Assembly: GCF_010993775.1 (NCBI RefSeq)
Contig: NZ_WOTO01000028.1
Span: forward strand, 1 to 64,000
Direction: 5' to 3'
Length of the DNA: 64,000 nt
DNA from: Fodinicola feengrottensis
Lineage (GTDB): Bacteria > Actinomycetota > Actinomycetes > Mycobacteriales > HKI-0501
Shown in pieces: positions 1-9,112 of this stretch. The first letter of the stretch is position 1, and each line of letters starts with the position of its first letter. Position numbers and translations under genes: made by a program. The notes beneath the pieces were generated by a model. It made no database searches. It was given only the letters and a program-made list of their open reading frames with translations, and had not been told where the DNA came from.

Positions 1-667
1 CTTCGGGCCGACCATCTTGAAGGCGTGTCGCGCGTGCATAGATTTTTCCCGTACGCACGGACGCAAACCTGCATTGCCGCGATCAACACGATCCAAGTGA
101 CGACGTTCAGTACCGGCACCTGGTCCACCGGGAGCGTGTAAGCCATCACGACCCGGACGGCGGTGTCCGCGAACAGAAGCACCACCCAAATCACTGTGCC
201 AACCCGCATGACATGCCGGAATTCGGGATGAGTCCACGACTCTTCCCAGTCGTCACGGGCCTGCTGGCTCGGCATCATCAGTTTGGCGCCGGTGAAGATG
301 ACGGGCTGCCGGGCGAAAAGTGACGAGAGCATCCACAACCCGACGACCATCGTCATCCAAGCTTCCTTTGCGAGCAAAAGTCGCGGATCACCGGTGAGCA
401 ACGAGATGGCGTTGCCCACCACCATCATGCTGATCGTGAACAGCGCGATGCCGTTGAGCTTGCGGTTCCGTACGATCCCCCAGACGATCCGTACGACGCC
501 AGACCTCCGAGAACCAGCGCCCACCACAAGCCGACGCCGGCCGAGCGCAGGCCGTAGAAAACCAGGGTTGGCACCGCGAGGTCGAACAACGCGGGCAGCA
601 AAGCCGCGATCCGTGGATCGAGCCGGCTGGCTCGAGGCTCCGCGACGGTGGTGCGTTTACTGGTCAT
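1..667 (-). CDS. VC0807-like integral membrane protein, partial, one frameshift
   Basis: The reading begins at ATG 665-667 (MTSKRTTV...) and leaves the window at position 1. It encodes several hydrophobic helices: residues about 18-55 (LLPALFDLAVP, WWALVLGG), then IALFTISMMVVGNAI, WMTMVVGLWML, VIWVVLLFADTAV and VVTWIVLIAAM. The pattern resembles the VC0807 / intracellular-septation-A-like family of small polytopic membrane proteins, whose biochemical role is unknown. The frame changes near 507-512, after VLGGLA; downstream reads VRIVWGIVRNRKLNG. Both halves are clearly one protein, so an indel is more likely than two genes. The gene is divergent from the locus beginning at 956. Family assignment is from memory of the pattern and is moderate. 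Confidence 0.6.
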
Positions 668-955
668 CGTACTGGCTCCTTGGTCGGCGGGCTTGATACA
701 TCGAGCATCGCCGGTGGAACGGTTTGGCGAATCGGCCAAGCCGCGACGATGCGACCGCCGGTCCACTGACCGACTCCGTCCACCAACCGACAGTCCCCGT
801 CAACCAATCGGTGGATGCGGGACGCTGGTCTCCCTGATTCGCCTCACCAGTGACCACCGGAAACCATCGACAGCGGCCGGGAAAATAACTATTCTGGCGG
901 CGCAGTAGTGCCAGGTAAGGCCGTCCGTTCGACCCTGACAGCGGGAAAACACGCC

Positions 956-2263
956 ATGACAAATGTCATCGAAAGACGTCGTTACGCTCTGCGTGCTACT
1001 CGTGACGCATTGGCTGCGAACCTTGATCGCTACCTGCCAGACACCACCCACCGGGACTACTTCCGATGGGCACTGTCCGACCAGAATCCAGACCAGGCGC
1101 TGTTCTGCCGGATCATCGCGCTGGATCAGCTCGCCCATTTGACCACCGCGGTGCTTTCCGACATTGGCGGCAATGACGACTGGCCTACGTTGGTAAACCA
1201 GGCGCTTCCGGTAAACCTTTACCAGGTTTTCGAAGTGGTCTCCGACAACCTGAGCCTCGGGCTTGCCGACGTACGCGCCGACGACGACTCCGAGCTGCGG
1301 GACCTGGTCGTCGCGTTCGACACCGTCGCGGCCGACGACCTCTGCCATCCCACCTCCCGGCCGGCCACCGAGCTGCTCGCACACCTGAAAGCGCCCACCC
1401 ACCAGGTCTCCAGTTTCGCGCAGAGTCTCGCTGAGCGGTTCCATTCCACCATCGCCCAGAAGTACGCGGCCAGCGTGGGAAACCTGGATCTCGACGTGCT
1501 CGAACACACGGTGTGGAGCGGGCTGGTCGCCAACATCGAATCCGGCCGGGATGTGCTCGCCGCGCTCGCCGGCACGCACGCACGCGGAACCAGCGATGCG
1601 GGCCCGGACGATCGAGCGCTACGAGGCGGTCGACCGCACGCTCACGACCCTTCGACTGTCCCGTGACGACCTGGTTTTGACCAGCACGCAAACCATCCTG
1701 GTCACCCCCACTCTCGGCTACTTCGGCACCGTTTTCGGGGAAATCCTGGGAGATGATCCGGGCTATCACGCGGCTCTCGACGACGGATCGCTGCTGGCCG
1801 CCTTCGACACCGGGTCTTTGCTCGTACGCCTGCAAAATGACATTGGGACACCGCTGCTGCTCATGCCCAGGACCGAAAGAACTGCGTTCCTCCAGCACCT
1901 GCGAGACCGGGCCGAGCCTTTGGACACTGCCATCTCCCTGCTGACCAAAGCGGTCAACGAACCGGTGCTCAACCGGTTCCGCAAGGACCTGCTCAACGGA
2001 GAGAGTTCAACATCTGCCTTTACGAGGTTTATCGGTCCGACAGTCTCCGGACGGGCATGGACGCCTTCGCCAATGGCCTTGATTTCTTCGCTGATCTCTA
2101 CGCCAGGAACAAGGTGGCATTCGGCGAGCAGCTGACCGACCTCGACGGCCGGTTGCACGATCACCGGACGACGGTGATGGCGAGACGATTCGTCGATTTC
2201 CACGAGAAGATGTATACCCAGGCGTACGACGACTATGACATGGCCGGCGATTATGCCGTCTAG
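956..2263 (+). CDS. Unrecognised all-helical protein, possible non-canonical class I terpene synthase-like; two frameshifts
   Basis: About 435 residues once two frame changes are bridged (near 1580-1600 and 1990-2000). I use ATG 956 (MTNVIERRRYAL); GTG 908 is also possible. The protein is predicted almost wholly helical. Two acidic or polar patches stand out: ADDDSELRD near residue 108, and LVRLQNDIGT near residue 290. The second resembles the R..ND..T part of the NSE metal-binding motif of class I terpene cyclases, but the usual Glu four residues on is not visible, and the spacing between patches (about 185 residues) exceeds the usual 130-150. The C terminus (FFADLYARNK ... FVDFHEKMYTQAYDDYD) is unfamiliar to me. 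The stop codon overlaps the ATG of a P450 of the type that often partners terpene cyclases, which is the main contextual support. Function is otherwise unknown. Confidence 0.45.
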
Positions 2264-3545
2264 CCAGGAAATTCCGGTCGCACCCGGCCGTTTGCCGCTG
2301 CTGGGACACTTGCCAGCGCTGGTGCGCAGACCGCTGCCGTTTGTCCGGTCACTGCGCCAATTCGGTGATGTCTCCACCGTCTACTTGGGCACCACACCGG
2401 CCTATTTAGTGCATAACACGGACCTGATCCGGCGGGTCCTGGTAGCCGACGCGGGGCATTTCGACAAGGGTGTGCAATACGAGAAGTTGGCCACCCTGCG
2501 GGGAAATTCGCTGGCGACGACCAGTGGGACAGCACATCGAGACCGGCGCCGGCTGATGCAGCCGGCGTTTCACCGCGAACGCGTCGCACAGCACGAAGTC
2601 ACCATGCGCGAGGCGACGTTGGAGCTGACCAAGCCAAGCAGTGGCGGCCGGGCGACGTGATCGCGATCGACGATGCGATGCGCGCCCTGGCACTGACAAT
2701 CGTTGCCCGCGCACTGTGCTCGGCGGACTTGGGCAGCGATGCGGTGACCACCATCCAGCAAGACCTGCCCGCGGTCCTTCGGGGCGTCGCGTGGCGCGTG
2801 CTGCTTTCCAATCGTACGCTGGAAAGCCTTCCGCTTCCGGCCAACCGTCGCTTCACCGCGGCCAACAACCGGTTACGCAGCGTGGTTTACCAGGTGGTCC
2901 AACGCTATCGGGCGGCCGGTGTGGACAACGGCGACCTGTTGTCGCTGCTGCTCAACGCCCGCGACCCGGAAACAGGCCAGGCCCTGGACGACAAACCAGG
3001 TCCGCGACGAAGTGGTCAATTTTTTGTTCGCTGGCACCGAAACCACCGGCAACGCGATGGCCTGGCTGTGGCACGCGCTCGGCGCCCATCCGGACGCGGA
3101 ACGCCAGGTCCAGGCCGGCGACTCGGCCTTTGTCGACCGGGTTGCCCGCGAAACGCTGCGCCTCTACCCGCCGCCGTGGCTCGTCTCTCGGCGCGTACGC
3201 GAGCCGCTCCAGCTTGGTGCGTACGAACTGCCCGCCGGTTCCCAGGTGCTCTTCAGCCCTTACGCGGTGCAACGAGACCCGGCCAGCTACGCCGACGCCG
3301 ACCGCTTCGATCCGGACCGCTGGCTGCCCGAGCGCGCGGCGCAGGCGCCGCGGCACGCCTTTCTGTCTTTCGGTGCGGGGCCACAGAACTGTGTTGGCGA
3401 GGGCTTCGCCACCCTGGAGATGGCGACCGTGACCAGCACGATCGCAGCCCAGTGGCGGCTGGTTCCGGTGGGCGACACCAAGGAAAAGGCCTCCGCCACG
3501 CTGCTTCCGTCGCGGCTCCAGATGCGGGTCGAACGACGGGCTTGA
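2253..3545 (+). CDS. Cytochrome P450, pentalenene-oxygenase-like; two frameshifts
   Basis: Heme monooxygenase of about 430 residues. Seen in order: N-terminal GRLPLLGHLPAL; helix-C RRRLMQPAFHRER; I-helix oxygen-activation motif FAGTETT (about residue 260); ExxR ETLR; the FDPDRW region; and the heme loop FGAGPQNCVG with the cysteine ligand. The loop has Gln where most P450s have Arg or His (FxxGxRxCxG). The start ATG 2253 lies inside the end of the upstream gene (stop 2261-2263), so translation is coupled. Frames change near 2632-2640 and near 2995. The second break is at a run of three A's where two would restore DDNQVRDEVV, which suggests a sequencing indel. The N-terminal and helix-C style is that of actinobacterial terpenoid P450s annotated as pentalenene oxygenase. 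The substrate cannot be read from sequence; oxidation of the product of the preceding gene is inference. Confidence 0.9.
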
Positions 3546-3554
3546 CCAGGGCCG

Positions 3555-3584
3555 TTGACAGACATCGCGACGGGACGTTACATA
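3555..3584 (+). promoter_or_regulatory. Predicted sigma-70-type promoter for the 3630-6612 operon
   Basis: A -35 TTGACA (3555-3560) and a -10 TACATA (3579-3584) are separated by 18 bp. The expected start of transcription is near 3591. A GGAGGTC ribosome-binding site lies just before ATG 3630. This suggests the luciferase-like gene begins a transcription unit separate from the P450. Confidence 0.55.
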
Positions 3585-3629
3585 GCCTGTGACAGGTGAA
3601 CCGCGGCACCGCGCGACCGGAGGTCCAGC

Positions 3630-4863
3630 GTGAAGGCGATCATGTTCCACCTGATGCCGTATAGGGACCTCCCGGCCGACTTCGAGCAACAGCACGAAAG
3701 CATCTGGGTGACGCCACCGAACACCACGCTCTGCGACCCGGCGATGGTCCATCAGTACTACAACTGGAATCTCGACGAGCTGGAGCTGGCGGACAAGCTG
3801 GGCTTCGATGGTGTTGGTGTCAACGAACACCACCAGAACGGCTATGGTTTCATGGCCTCGCCGAACCTGATGGCCGCCGCGCTTGCCCGTCGTACGCCCA
3901 ATAACAGCGCGATCTGCGTGCTGGGCAACACTCTCGCGCTCTACTCGCCAGCCACCCGGGTCGCCGAGGAATTCGCGATGTTGGACGTGCTCACCGGCGG
4001 CCGGCTGCTGGCCGGTTTCCCAGTCGGCACTTCGATGGACGTCAACTTCTGTTACGGGATCACGCCAACCGAGACGCGACCACGGTTCCGCGAGGCGGTT
4101 GACCTGATTATCCAGGCCTGGACGCGGGAAGGACCATTCGCTTTCAACGGCGAATTCAACCAACTCCGATATGTCAACCCCTGGCCACAGCCGCTGCAAA
4201 AGCCATACCCGCCCGTGTGGTTAGCCGGCGGTGGCTCGGTGGAAAACCTGGGAACTCGCCGCGCACCGCGATTTTACGTACAGCTACCTCAGCTTTTTCG
4301 GCTATCAGTTCGCGAAGAAACTGATGGACGGCTTCTGGGCGAAAATGGATGAGCTCGGCGTTGACCGCAACCCATACAGAGCCGGCTTCAGCCAGCTGAT
4401 CTGTGTCTCGGAGACCGACGAGCGAGCCGAGCAGGAGTATCTCGATCACTGCTCGTACTTCTTCAACAAATGCCTGCATATCCCGTCGCATTTCATGACT
4501 GCTCCGGGCTACCGGACCCGGCGCAGTGCCGAGTTCGCGATCCGGACCGGCCAGCCCGGCGACCTCGCCGCGGCTGCCGCCGAAGAGAAGAACTGGAAGA
4601 CGCTGACCGAAAGAGGCTTCGTGATTGGCGGCAGCCCGGACACCGTCGCGGAACAGCTCATCGAGGTGGCGAAGGGGCTGCGGGTGGGAAATTTGCACGC
4701 CTTACTGCAGATTGGCTCCATGCCGCATGACCTGACGGTCAAGAACATCACGCTGTTCGCCGAGGAAGTGCTGCCGCGGCTGCGCAAACTGTGGGCGGAC
4801 GAGGGCTGGGACCACAAATGGTGGCCAAAAGGCGCTGCCGACCGCAATGCCGCGGCGGTCTGA
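3630..4863 (+). CDS. LLM-class flavin-dependent (luciferase-like) monooxygenase; one frameshift
   Basis: About 410 residues of the bacterial-luciferase / LLM fold. These TIM-barrel enzymes use reduced FMN and oxygen. Visible: N-terminal strand MKAIMFHLMPYRDL; LADKLGFDGVGVNEHHQNGYG, the typical barrel segment with the His-rich EHH; LARRTPNNSAICVLGNTLAL; EEFAMLDVLTGGRLLAGFPVG; the substrate-side loop PVWLAGGGSVE; and C-terminal GSPDTVAEQL. The frame changes near 4237 in a run of four A's; removing one A restores GGSVETWELAAHRD. It is first in an operon with two hydrolases at 11-bp spacings. A Baeyer-Villiger or hydroxylation step followed by ester hydrolysis would fit the neighbours, but that is inference. 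Confidence 0.88.
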
Positions 4864-4874
4864 GGGGGATGACA

Positions 4875-5666
4875 ATGCCGATCGCCGCACCCGCACACGT
4901 CACCGAACGACTTCTGCCGTTGGCAGGTGGAAAGCTTCAAGGCCGAGTTTTGGTTGCCGGGAAGGGCGATCCGGTGCTCTTCCTGCACGGCACCGGCGGG
5001 CTCAGCTGGGATCCATTCCTGGAAGCGCTCGCCGCCGAGCACACTGTCTACGCGGCCGAGCATCCCGGCGCCAGAGATGAGGACGCTCTTCGCCAGTTGC
5101 GTGGCATCTGGGATCTGGTGCTCTATTACGACGAACTGCTGGACGTGTTGGACCTGGAAACCACTGCGGTGGTCGGACATTCCTTCGGTGGCATGGTCGG
5201 CGCCGAGCTGGCCGCGAACAGTCCGCGCAGGGTCCGAAAACTCGCCCTGCTCGCGCCACTCGGGCTGTGGCGAGACGACACACCGATCCTGGACCTGGCG
5301 GCGACCCCGGCCACCCGACTGCCCGAATTGCTGCTCGCGGACCCGACCGGCCCGCTGGCGATCGGCCTGTCCCCACCGGCCGACGACCCGCTGGCACTTT
5401 TCGAGGCCGCCATGCGGATGGCGAGCATCCTGCACTTCATCTGGCCCATCCCGGACAAAGGGCTCAAGCGCCGCCTTCATCGCGTACGAGCCGAAACGCT
5501 GCTGGTGTGGGGCCGGGAAGACCGGTTGGTGCCACCGGTCTACGCCGAGTCTTTCGCCGCTCTGCTGCCGAAATCCGACACTGTTCTGATCGATGGGGCC
5601 GGGCACCTCGTGCAGCTGGAGGCCATCGAAGCCGTACGCGAGCGGGTGCTCGCCTTCCTACGCTGA
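4875..5666 (+). CDS. Alpha/beta hydrolase
   Basis: An intact 263-residue hydrolase. Seen: oxyanion-hole strand LFLHGTGGLSWD; nucleophile elbow VVGHSFGGMVG (Ser); LLVWGREDRLVPP carrying the acid; and GAGHLVQLEA with the catalytic His. Two in-frame ATGs lie at 4869 and 4875. The run of G's at 4864-4868 makes a proper ribosome-binding site only for 4875. It follows the LLM monooxygenase by 11 bp and precedes an HSL-type esterase by 11 bp, so the three are very likely cotranscribed. Substrate unknown. Confidence 0.9.
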   Translation: MPIAAPAHVTERLLPLAGGKLQGRVLVAGKGDPVLFLHGTGGLSWDPFLEALAAEHTVYAAEHPGARDEDALRQLRGIWDLVLYYDELLDVLDLETTAVVGHSFGGMVGAELAANSPRRVRKLALLAPLGLWRDDTPILDLAATPATRLPELLLADPTGPLAIGLSPPADDPLALFEAAMRMASILHFIWPIPDKGLKRRLHRVRAETLLVWGREDRLVPPVYAESFAALLPKSDTVLIDGAGHLVQLEAIEAVRERVLAFLR

Positions 5667-5677
5667 CAGGAGTTCGG

Positions 5678-6612
5678 ATGCCGCTGCACCCCCAGGTGCG
5701 CTACCTGCTCGAGGAAATGGCCAAATCGAAGGGCCGCCACCGCAGGACCTTACCGTCGAACAAAACCGCGAGATGATGAGCCAACTTGGCGAGTTGGCCG
5801 GCCCAGCGACCCCAGTCCACTCGGTCGTCGACACCTCGGTTCCAGGCCCGAACGGCGCTGTCCCAGTTCGGATTTACACGCCGTCCGAGGGAAAGCCACT
5901 GCCCGTACTGGTCTACTACCACGGTGGCGGATGGGTGATCGGCAGCCTCGAGACCCATGACCGCACCTGCCGATCGCTGGCGGTGGCCGCCGACTGCTGC
6001 GTCGTCGTGTCGGTCGACTATCGGCTCGCTCCCGAACATCCCTTCCCAGCCGGCGTCACTGATGCGTACGCGGCGGCGGCTTGGGTCGCCGAGCATATCG
6101 GCGACTACGGTGGCGACGGATCTCGGCTGGCCGTGGGCGGCGACAGTGCCGGCGGCAACCTGAGCGCCGTGGTGGCACAGCTCGCGCGAGACCGCGGCGG
6201 GCCAGCTTTGGCTCTGCAGCTGCTGATTTACCCGGGGACCGACGCGGCCGACAACAGCCCGTCGATGATCGAGAACGCCGAAGGCTACCTGCTGACGAGA
6301 CCTTTCATTGACTGGTTCATCAATCACTACCTGGAGAATCCGGCCGACATCGCCGATCCGCTGGTCTCTCCCGCGGTCACCGCCGACCTCTCCGGACTGC
6401 CGCCGGCGTTGGTGATCACCGCCGAATTCGACCCGCTCCGCGATCAGGGCACCGCCTATGCGAAGAGGCTCGCCGACGCCGGCGTGCCCACCGAAACTGT
6501 CGAATATGAGGGCATGATCCACGGCTTCTTCCAGATGACCGGTGTGCTCGACACGGCCCGGGACGCGGTCGCGAAGTCCGGCACCGCTCTCCGCGCAGCC
6601 TTCGCCAGCTAA
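5678..6612 (+). CDS. Hormone-sensitive-lipase-family alpha/beta hydrolase (esterase); one frameshift
   Basis: About 310 residues. It shows the HSL-family marks: HGGGW oxyanion motif; GDSAGG nucleophile elbow; VITAEFDPLRDQ carrying the catalytic Asp; and MIHGFF with the catalytic His. Start ATG 5678 has AGGAG at 5668-5672. The frame changes near 5725: one more A in GCCAAATCG would join MAK to IEGPPPQDLTVEQ. The enzyme is expected to hydrolyse short acyl esters in the cytoplasm. It is the last gene of the LLM operon. Its TAA stop (6610-6612) is inside the left arm of the long hairpin that follows. Confidence 0.9.
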
Positions 6613-6661
6613 CTCCTGTCGACTGAACTACACTGAACTGTAGTTCAGTCGACAGGAGTTA
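6610..6661. repeat. Perfect 23-bp inverted repeat (hairpin) covering an upstream stop codon and a downstream Shine-Dalgarno
   Basis: The arms are 6610-6632 and 6639-6661 with a 6-nt loop (CTGAAC). The left arm starts TAACTCCTGTCGAC and contains the stop codon of the esterase. The right arm ends GTCGACAGGAGTTA and contains AGGAG, the ribosome-binding site for ATG 6667. There is no T-tract, so it does not look like a simple intrinsic terminator. As RNA it would hide the ribosome-binding site of the ATPase. As DNA the inner part (GAACTACA N6 TGTAGTTC) also looks like a repressor operator. Which role applies cannot be decided from sequence. Confidence 0.85.
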
Positions 6662-6666
6662 ACTCG

Positions 6667-8107
6667 ATGACTGGTGGATTCGTCGGCCGTACGACCGAGC
6701 TTGGCCGGCTTGAGAGGCTGCTCAGCCGTGTCCAAGATGGACACCGTGACCTGCCTGGCGTCGCGGTTCTGCTGCGTGGGCGACGCCGGGTCGGAAAATC
6801 CCGCCTCGTCGAGGTGTTCTGCGAACGATCCGGTGTGCCATCGGTCTTCTTCCAGGCGAGCCAGGGCGCGAGCCCGGCCAGCCAACGCGCCGATTTCGCC
6901 GCCGCCATAGCGGAATCGCGCCTTCCCGGGCGGGATCTCTTCGCACCAGAAGCCGTCTTGTCCAGCTGGATGGCGCTGTTTCGTCAGTTGGCCCGCGTTG
7001 CCCGACGACCAGGGCAGCATCGTGGTCATTGATGAGCTGCCATGGTTGCTGGAGTCGGACCCCAGTCTGGAGGGGGCGCTGCAAACAGCGTGGGACACCC
7101 TCCTGTCGCGAAAGCCGGTCTTGTTCGTGCTGATTGGTTCGGATCTCGCGATGATGGAGCGCCTCGACGACTACGAACGGCCATTCCACCAACGCGGCAC
7201 GGTGATGGTGCTCCCACCGCTGAGCCCGGCCGAGGTCGGGTCGATGCTGGCGCTGCCGGCCGCCGATGCTATCGACGCTTTTCTTGTCACCGGCGGACTT
7301 CCCTTGGTCTGTCAGGAATGGACGCCTGGCGACACCCTCGACGCCTTCCTCTGCGCAACACTGAGCGAACCCACCTCAGCTCTTCTCGTCTCCGGTGAAC
7401 GCTCGCTGGCCGCCGAGTTCCCCGCCCATCTACAAGCGCAACACGTCTTGGCCGCGATCGGCAATGGTGAACGAACTTGGAGCGGCATCCGCGGAAAGCT
7501 CTCGACCGGCACCGACCAGATGGCGGCCAGCTCATTGACGAACTCGTTGCAGTTGTTGGAAGCAAAGCGAGTGGTCGCCGCAGAGACACCGCTGTCCACC
7601 AAGCCAGCGGAGAAGGACCGACGCTATCGGGTCGCCGACCCCTATCTTCGGTTCTACTTGGCGTTTCTGCGTTCAGGGCTTTCACTGGTGGAGCGAGGCC
7701 GAGCCGATTTGTTGATACGCCAAGTAAAGCGCTCGTGGACAGCGTGGGGGGGTCGCGCGGTGGAGCCGGTGGTAAGGGAGGCATTATTGCGCCTCGCCCC
7801 GGAACTTGGCTGGCCGGAGGTGGAGGCTGTCGGTGGCTGGTGGAATCGCCAGAACAATCCCGAAGTCGACCTGGTGGGCGCGGACCGCGCGGGCGTCGCC
7901 GGGAAGATTCTTTTCGTCGGGAGTATCAAATGGCACGCCAGCACACCTTTCGACCTCCACGACCACCACACTTTGGTACGGGACATGGCAATGATTCCCG
8001 GTGTCGATCCACAAACCCAGCCCATCGCGGTGAGTCGAACTCCGGCTGGCGATCTTCCGATCCGCTCTTTCACCGCGGATGACCTGATCGCGGCCTGGCC
8101 GGGCTAG
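6667..8107 (+). CDS. Stand-alone AAA-type ATPase with C-terminal DUF234-like nuclease-fold domain; one frameshift
   Basis: About 480 residues. The N terminus MTGGFVGRTTELGRLERLL is typical of the ATPase / DUF234 family. Walker A is GRRRVGKS (about residue 40), Walker B is SIVVIDELPWLL, and a sensor-like VLIGSDLAMME follows. A helical and winged-helix region (YRVADPYLRFYLAFL) leads to a C-terminal segment with NNPEVDLVG ... ILFVGSIKW, which resembles the acidic-Lys core of PD-(D/E)XK folds. The frame changes near 6995, where ARV joins LPDDQGSIVV with one base extra. The family is widespread in archaea and scattered in bacteria and its physiological role is not established. The only upstream signal is the 23-bp hairpin. 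No partner gene is adjacent, so I assign no function. Confidence 0.82.
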
Positions 8108-8246
8108 TGGTCCGTCTTTGATTTGAGATGGCGGGTTCGGTGATCCAGAAGTCGGTCTGGGTGCGCCGGGGATCACTGCGGTAATGACAAAACCGGCATC
8201 ACCCAGGACTGGGCCGATTACCGGGCCAAATCAAGGCCCAGGCCAG
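8104..8246. mobile_element. Degenerate copy of the CTAG-bounded MITE family
   Basis: It begins CTAGTGGTCCGT exactly at the stop codon of the ATPase. Fourteen bases starting 32 bp inside (TTCGGTGATCCAGA, 8136-8149) are identical to those 32 bp inside the MITE at 22086. TGCGCCGG occurs 58 bp inside both. A weak right end (AAATCAAGG, about 8228-8236) mirrors TTTGATTTGAG of the left end. The right part overlaps the last codons of the deacetylase gene. The matching offsets make common descent convincing, although the right boundary is uncertain. Confidence 0.6.
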
Positions 8247-9073
8247 ATTCGTTGGGCGGCTCGATAGTCCGTGACGAAGATTTCCTCCTCCTGAAGGATT
8301 TCCCTGGCCAGCGATGAGATGAGGAACTCGTAGTCGGTTCTTCGTACGCGCCAACCACCGGGATCGATCGCCTGAGCCTGCGCATCCCCCATCCCCGGAT
8401 GCACGGCCCACTCGGTCAGCCCCCTTGGCACTTCACGCAGCAAGCGCGCATAACGATCCGCTTTGCCATCGAGATCAAGGCTGAAACTGTCCAGGAAATC
8501 GTGATCGACAACCGGCAAGCCCTGTTCCCGGAATCGCCCCAACGCGGGTTCGAGCCAGATCCGCACCGCCAGACCGTATTCCGCGGCCAGCGACACCGTC
8601 ATCTCCAGAATATCCGTACGACCGCCGTCGGCGAGGCAATGCCAATCAAGATGCGTTGGTGTCAGGCCCGCGTCGACTACAGCGCGAATCTGCGCACGGA
8701 ACTCAAGCTCGACCTCGTCGAGGTGCGCCTGGGCAAGCAGCGTGGGAACCTCTTTGGGGGTGAACAACGCACCAGTCTTGTCCAGTAGCGATGGCACCTT
8801 CTCAGCGGCGCTCAGTGGTCCCCAACGATAGTCGGTCGTGTCGCAGAAAAGGGTCAAGTGGATGCCGAACGGGATCTCCGGTCGGTCCCTGAGCAGGCAT
8901 ATCGCCGCCGGCGCGGCCGGGCACGGGACCATCAGGCTGCACGAGGTGGCAATCCCGTCCTCGATCGAGCGTACGACGGCTGCGTTGATCGCCGGATACA
9001 TCCCGAAGTCGTCAAGATTGAGAATGAGCAACCGGGCATCAGCCGGAAACCCCAACAGCTCTGTCACGTTCAT
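8231..9073 (-). CDS. ChbG/YdjC-family carbohydrate deacetylase
   Basis: An intact 280-residue protein. Near the N terminus NLDDFG is the metal-binding Asp-Asp motif of the YdjC/ChbG family. IPFGIHLTL and TPTHLDWHC (about residue 145) supply the His ligands. TEWAVHPGM is the usual C-terminal family motif. These cytosolic enzymes remove acetyl groups from N-acetylated oligosaccharides such as chitobiose. No chitobiose operon is present, so the substrate is open. It starts at ATG 9071-9073 and stands alone between the ATPase and a secreted esterase. Confidence 0.88.
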   Translation of the reverse strand: MNVTELLGFPADARLLILNLDDFGMYPAINAAVVRSIEDGIATSCSLMVPCPAAPAAICLLRDRPEIPFGIHLTLFCDTTDYRWGPLSAAEKVPSLLDKTGALFTPKEVPTLLAQAHLDEVELEFRAQIRAVVDAGLTPTHLDWHCLADGGRTDILEMTVSLAAEYGLAVRIWLEPALGRFREQGLPVVDHDFLDSFSLDLDGKADRYARLLREVPRGLTEWAVHPGMGDAQAQAIDPGGWRVRRTDYEFLISSLAREILQEEEIFVTDYRAAQRIWPGP

Positions 9074-9112
9074 GGTCCTATTATCTGTGGTCCGTCCAGC
9101 GAATTCGCCGGG

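Noticed and set aside
800..1579. Long minus-strand open frame opposite the helical-protein gene
   Set aside because: It is the antisense shadow of the coding strand in high-GC DNA; the translation is low-complexity and matches no family.
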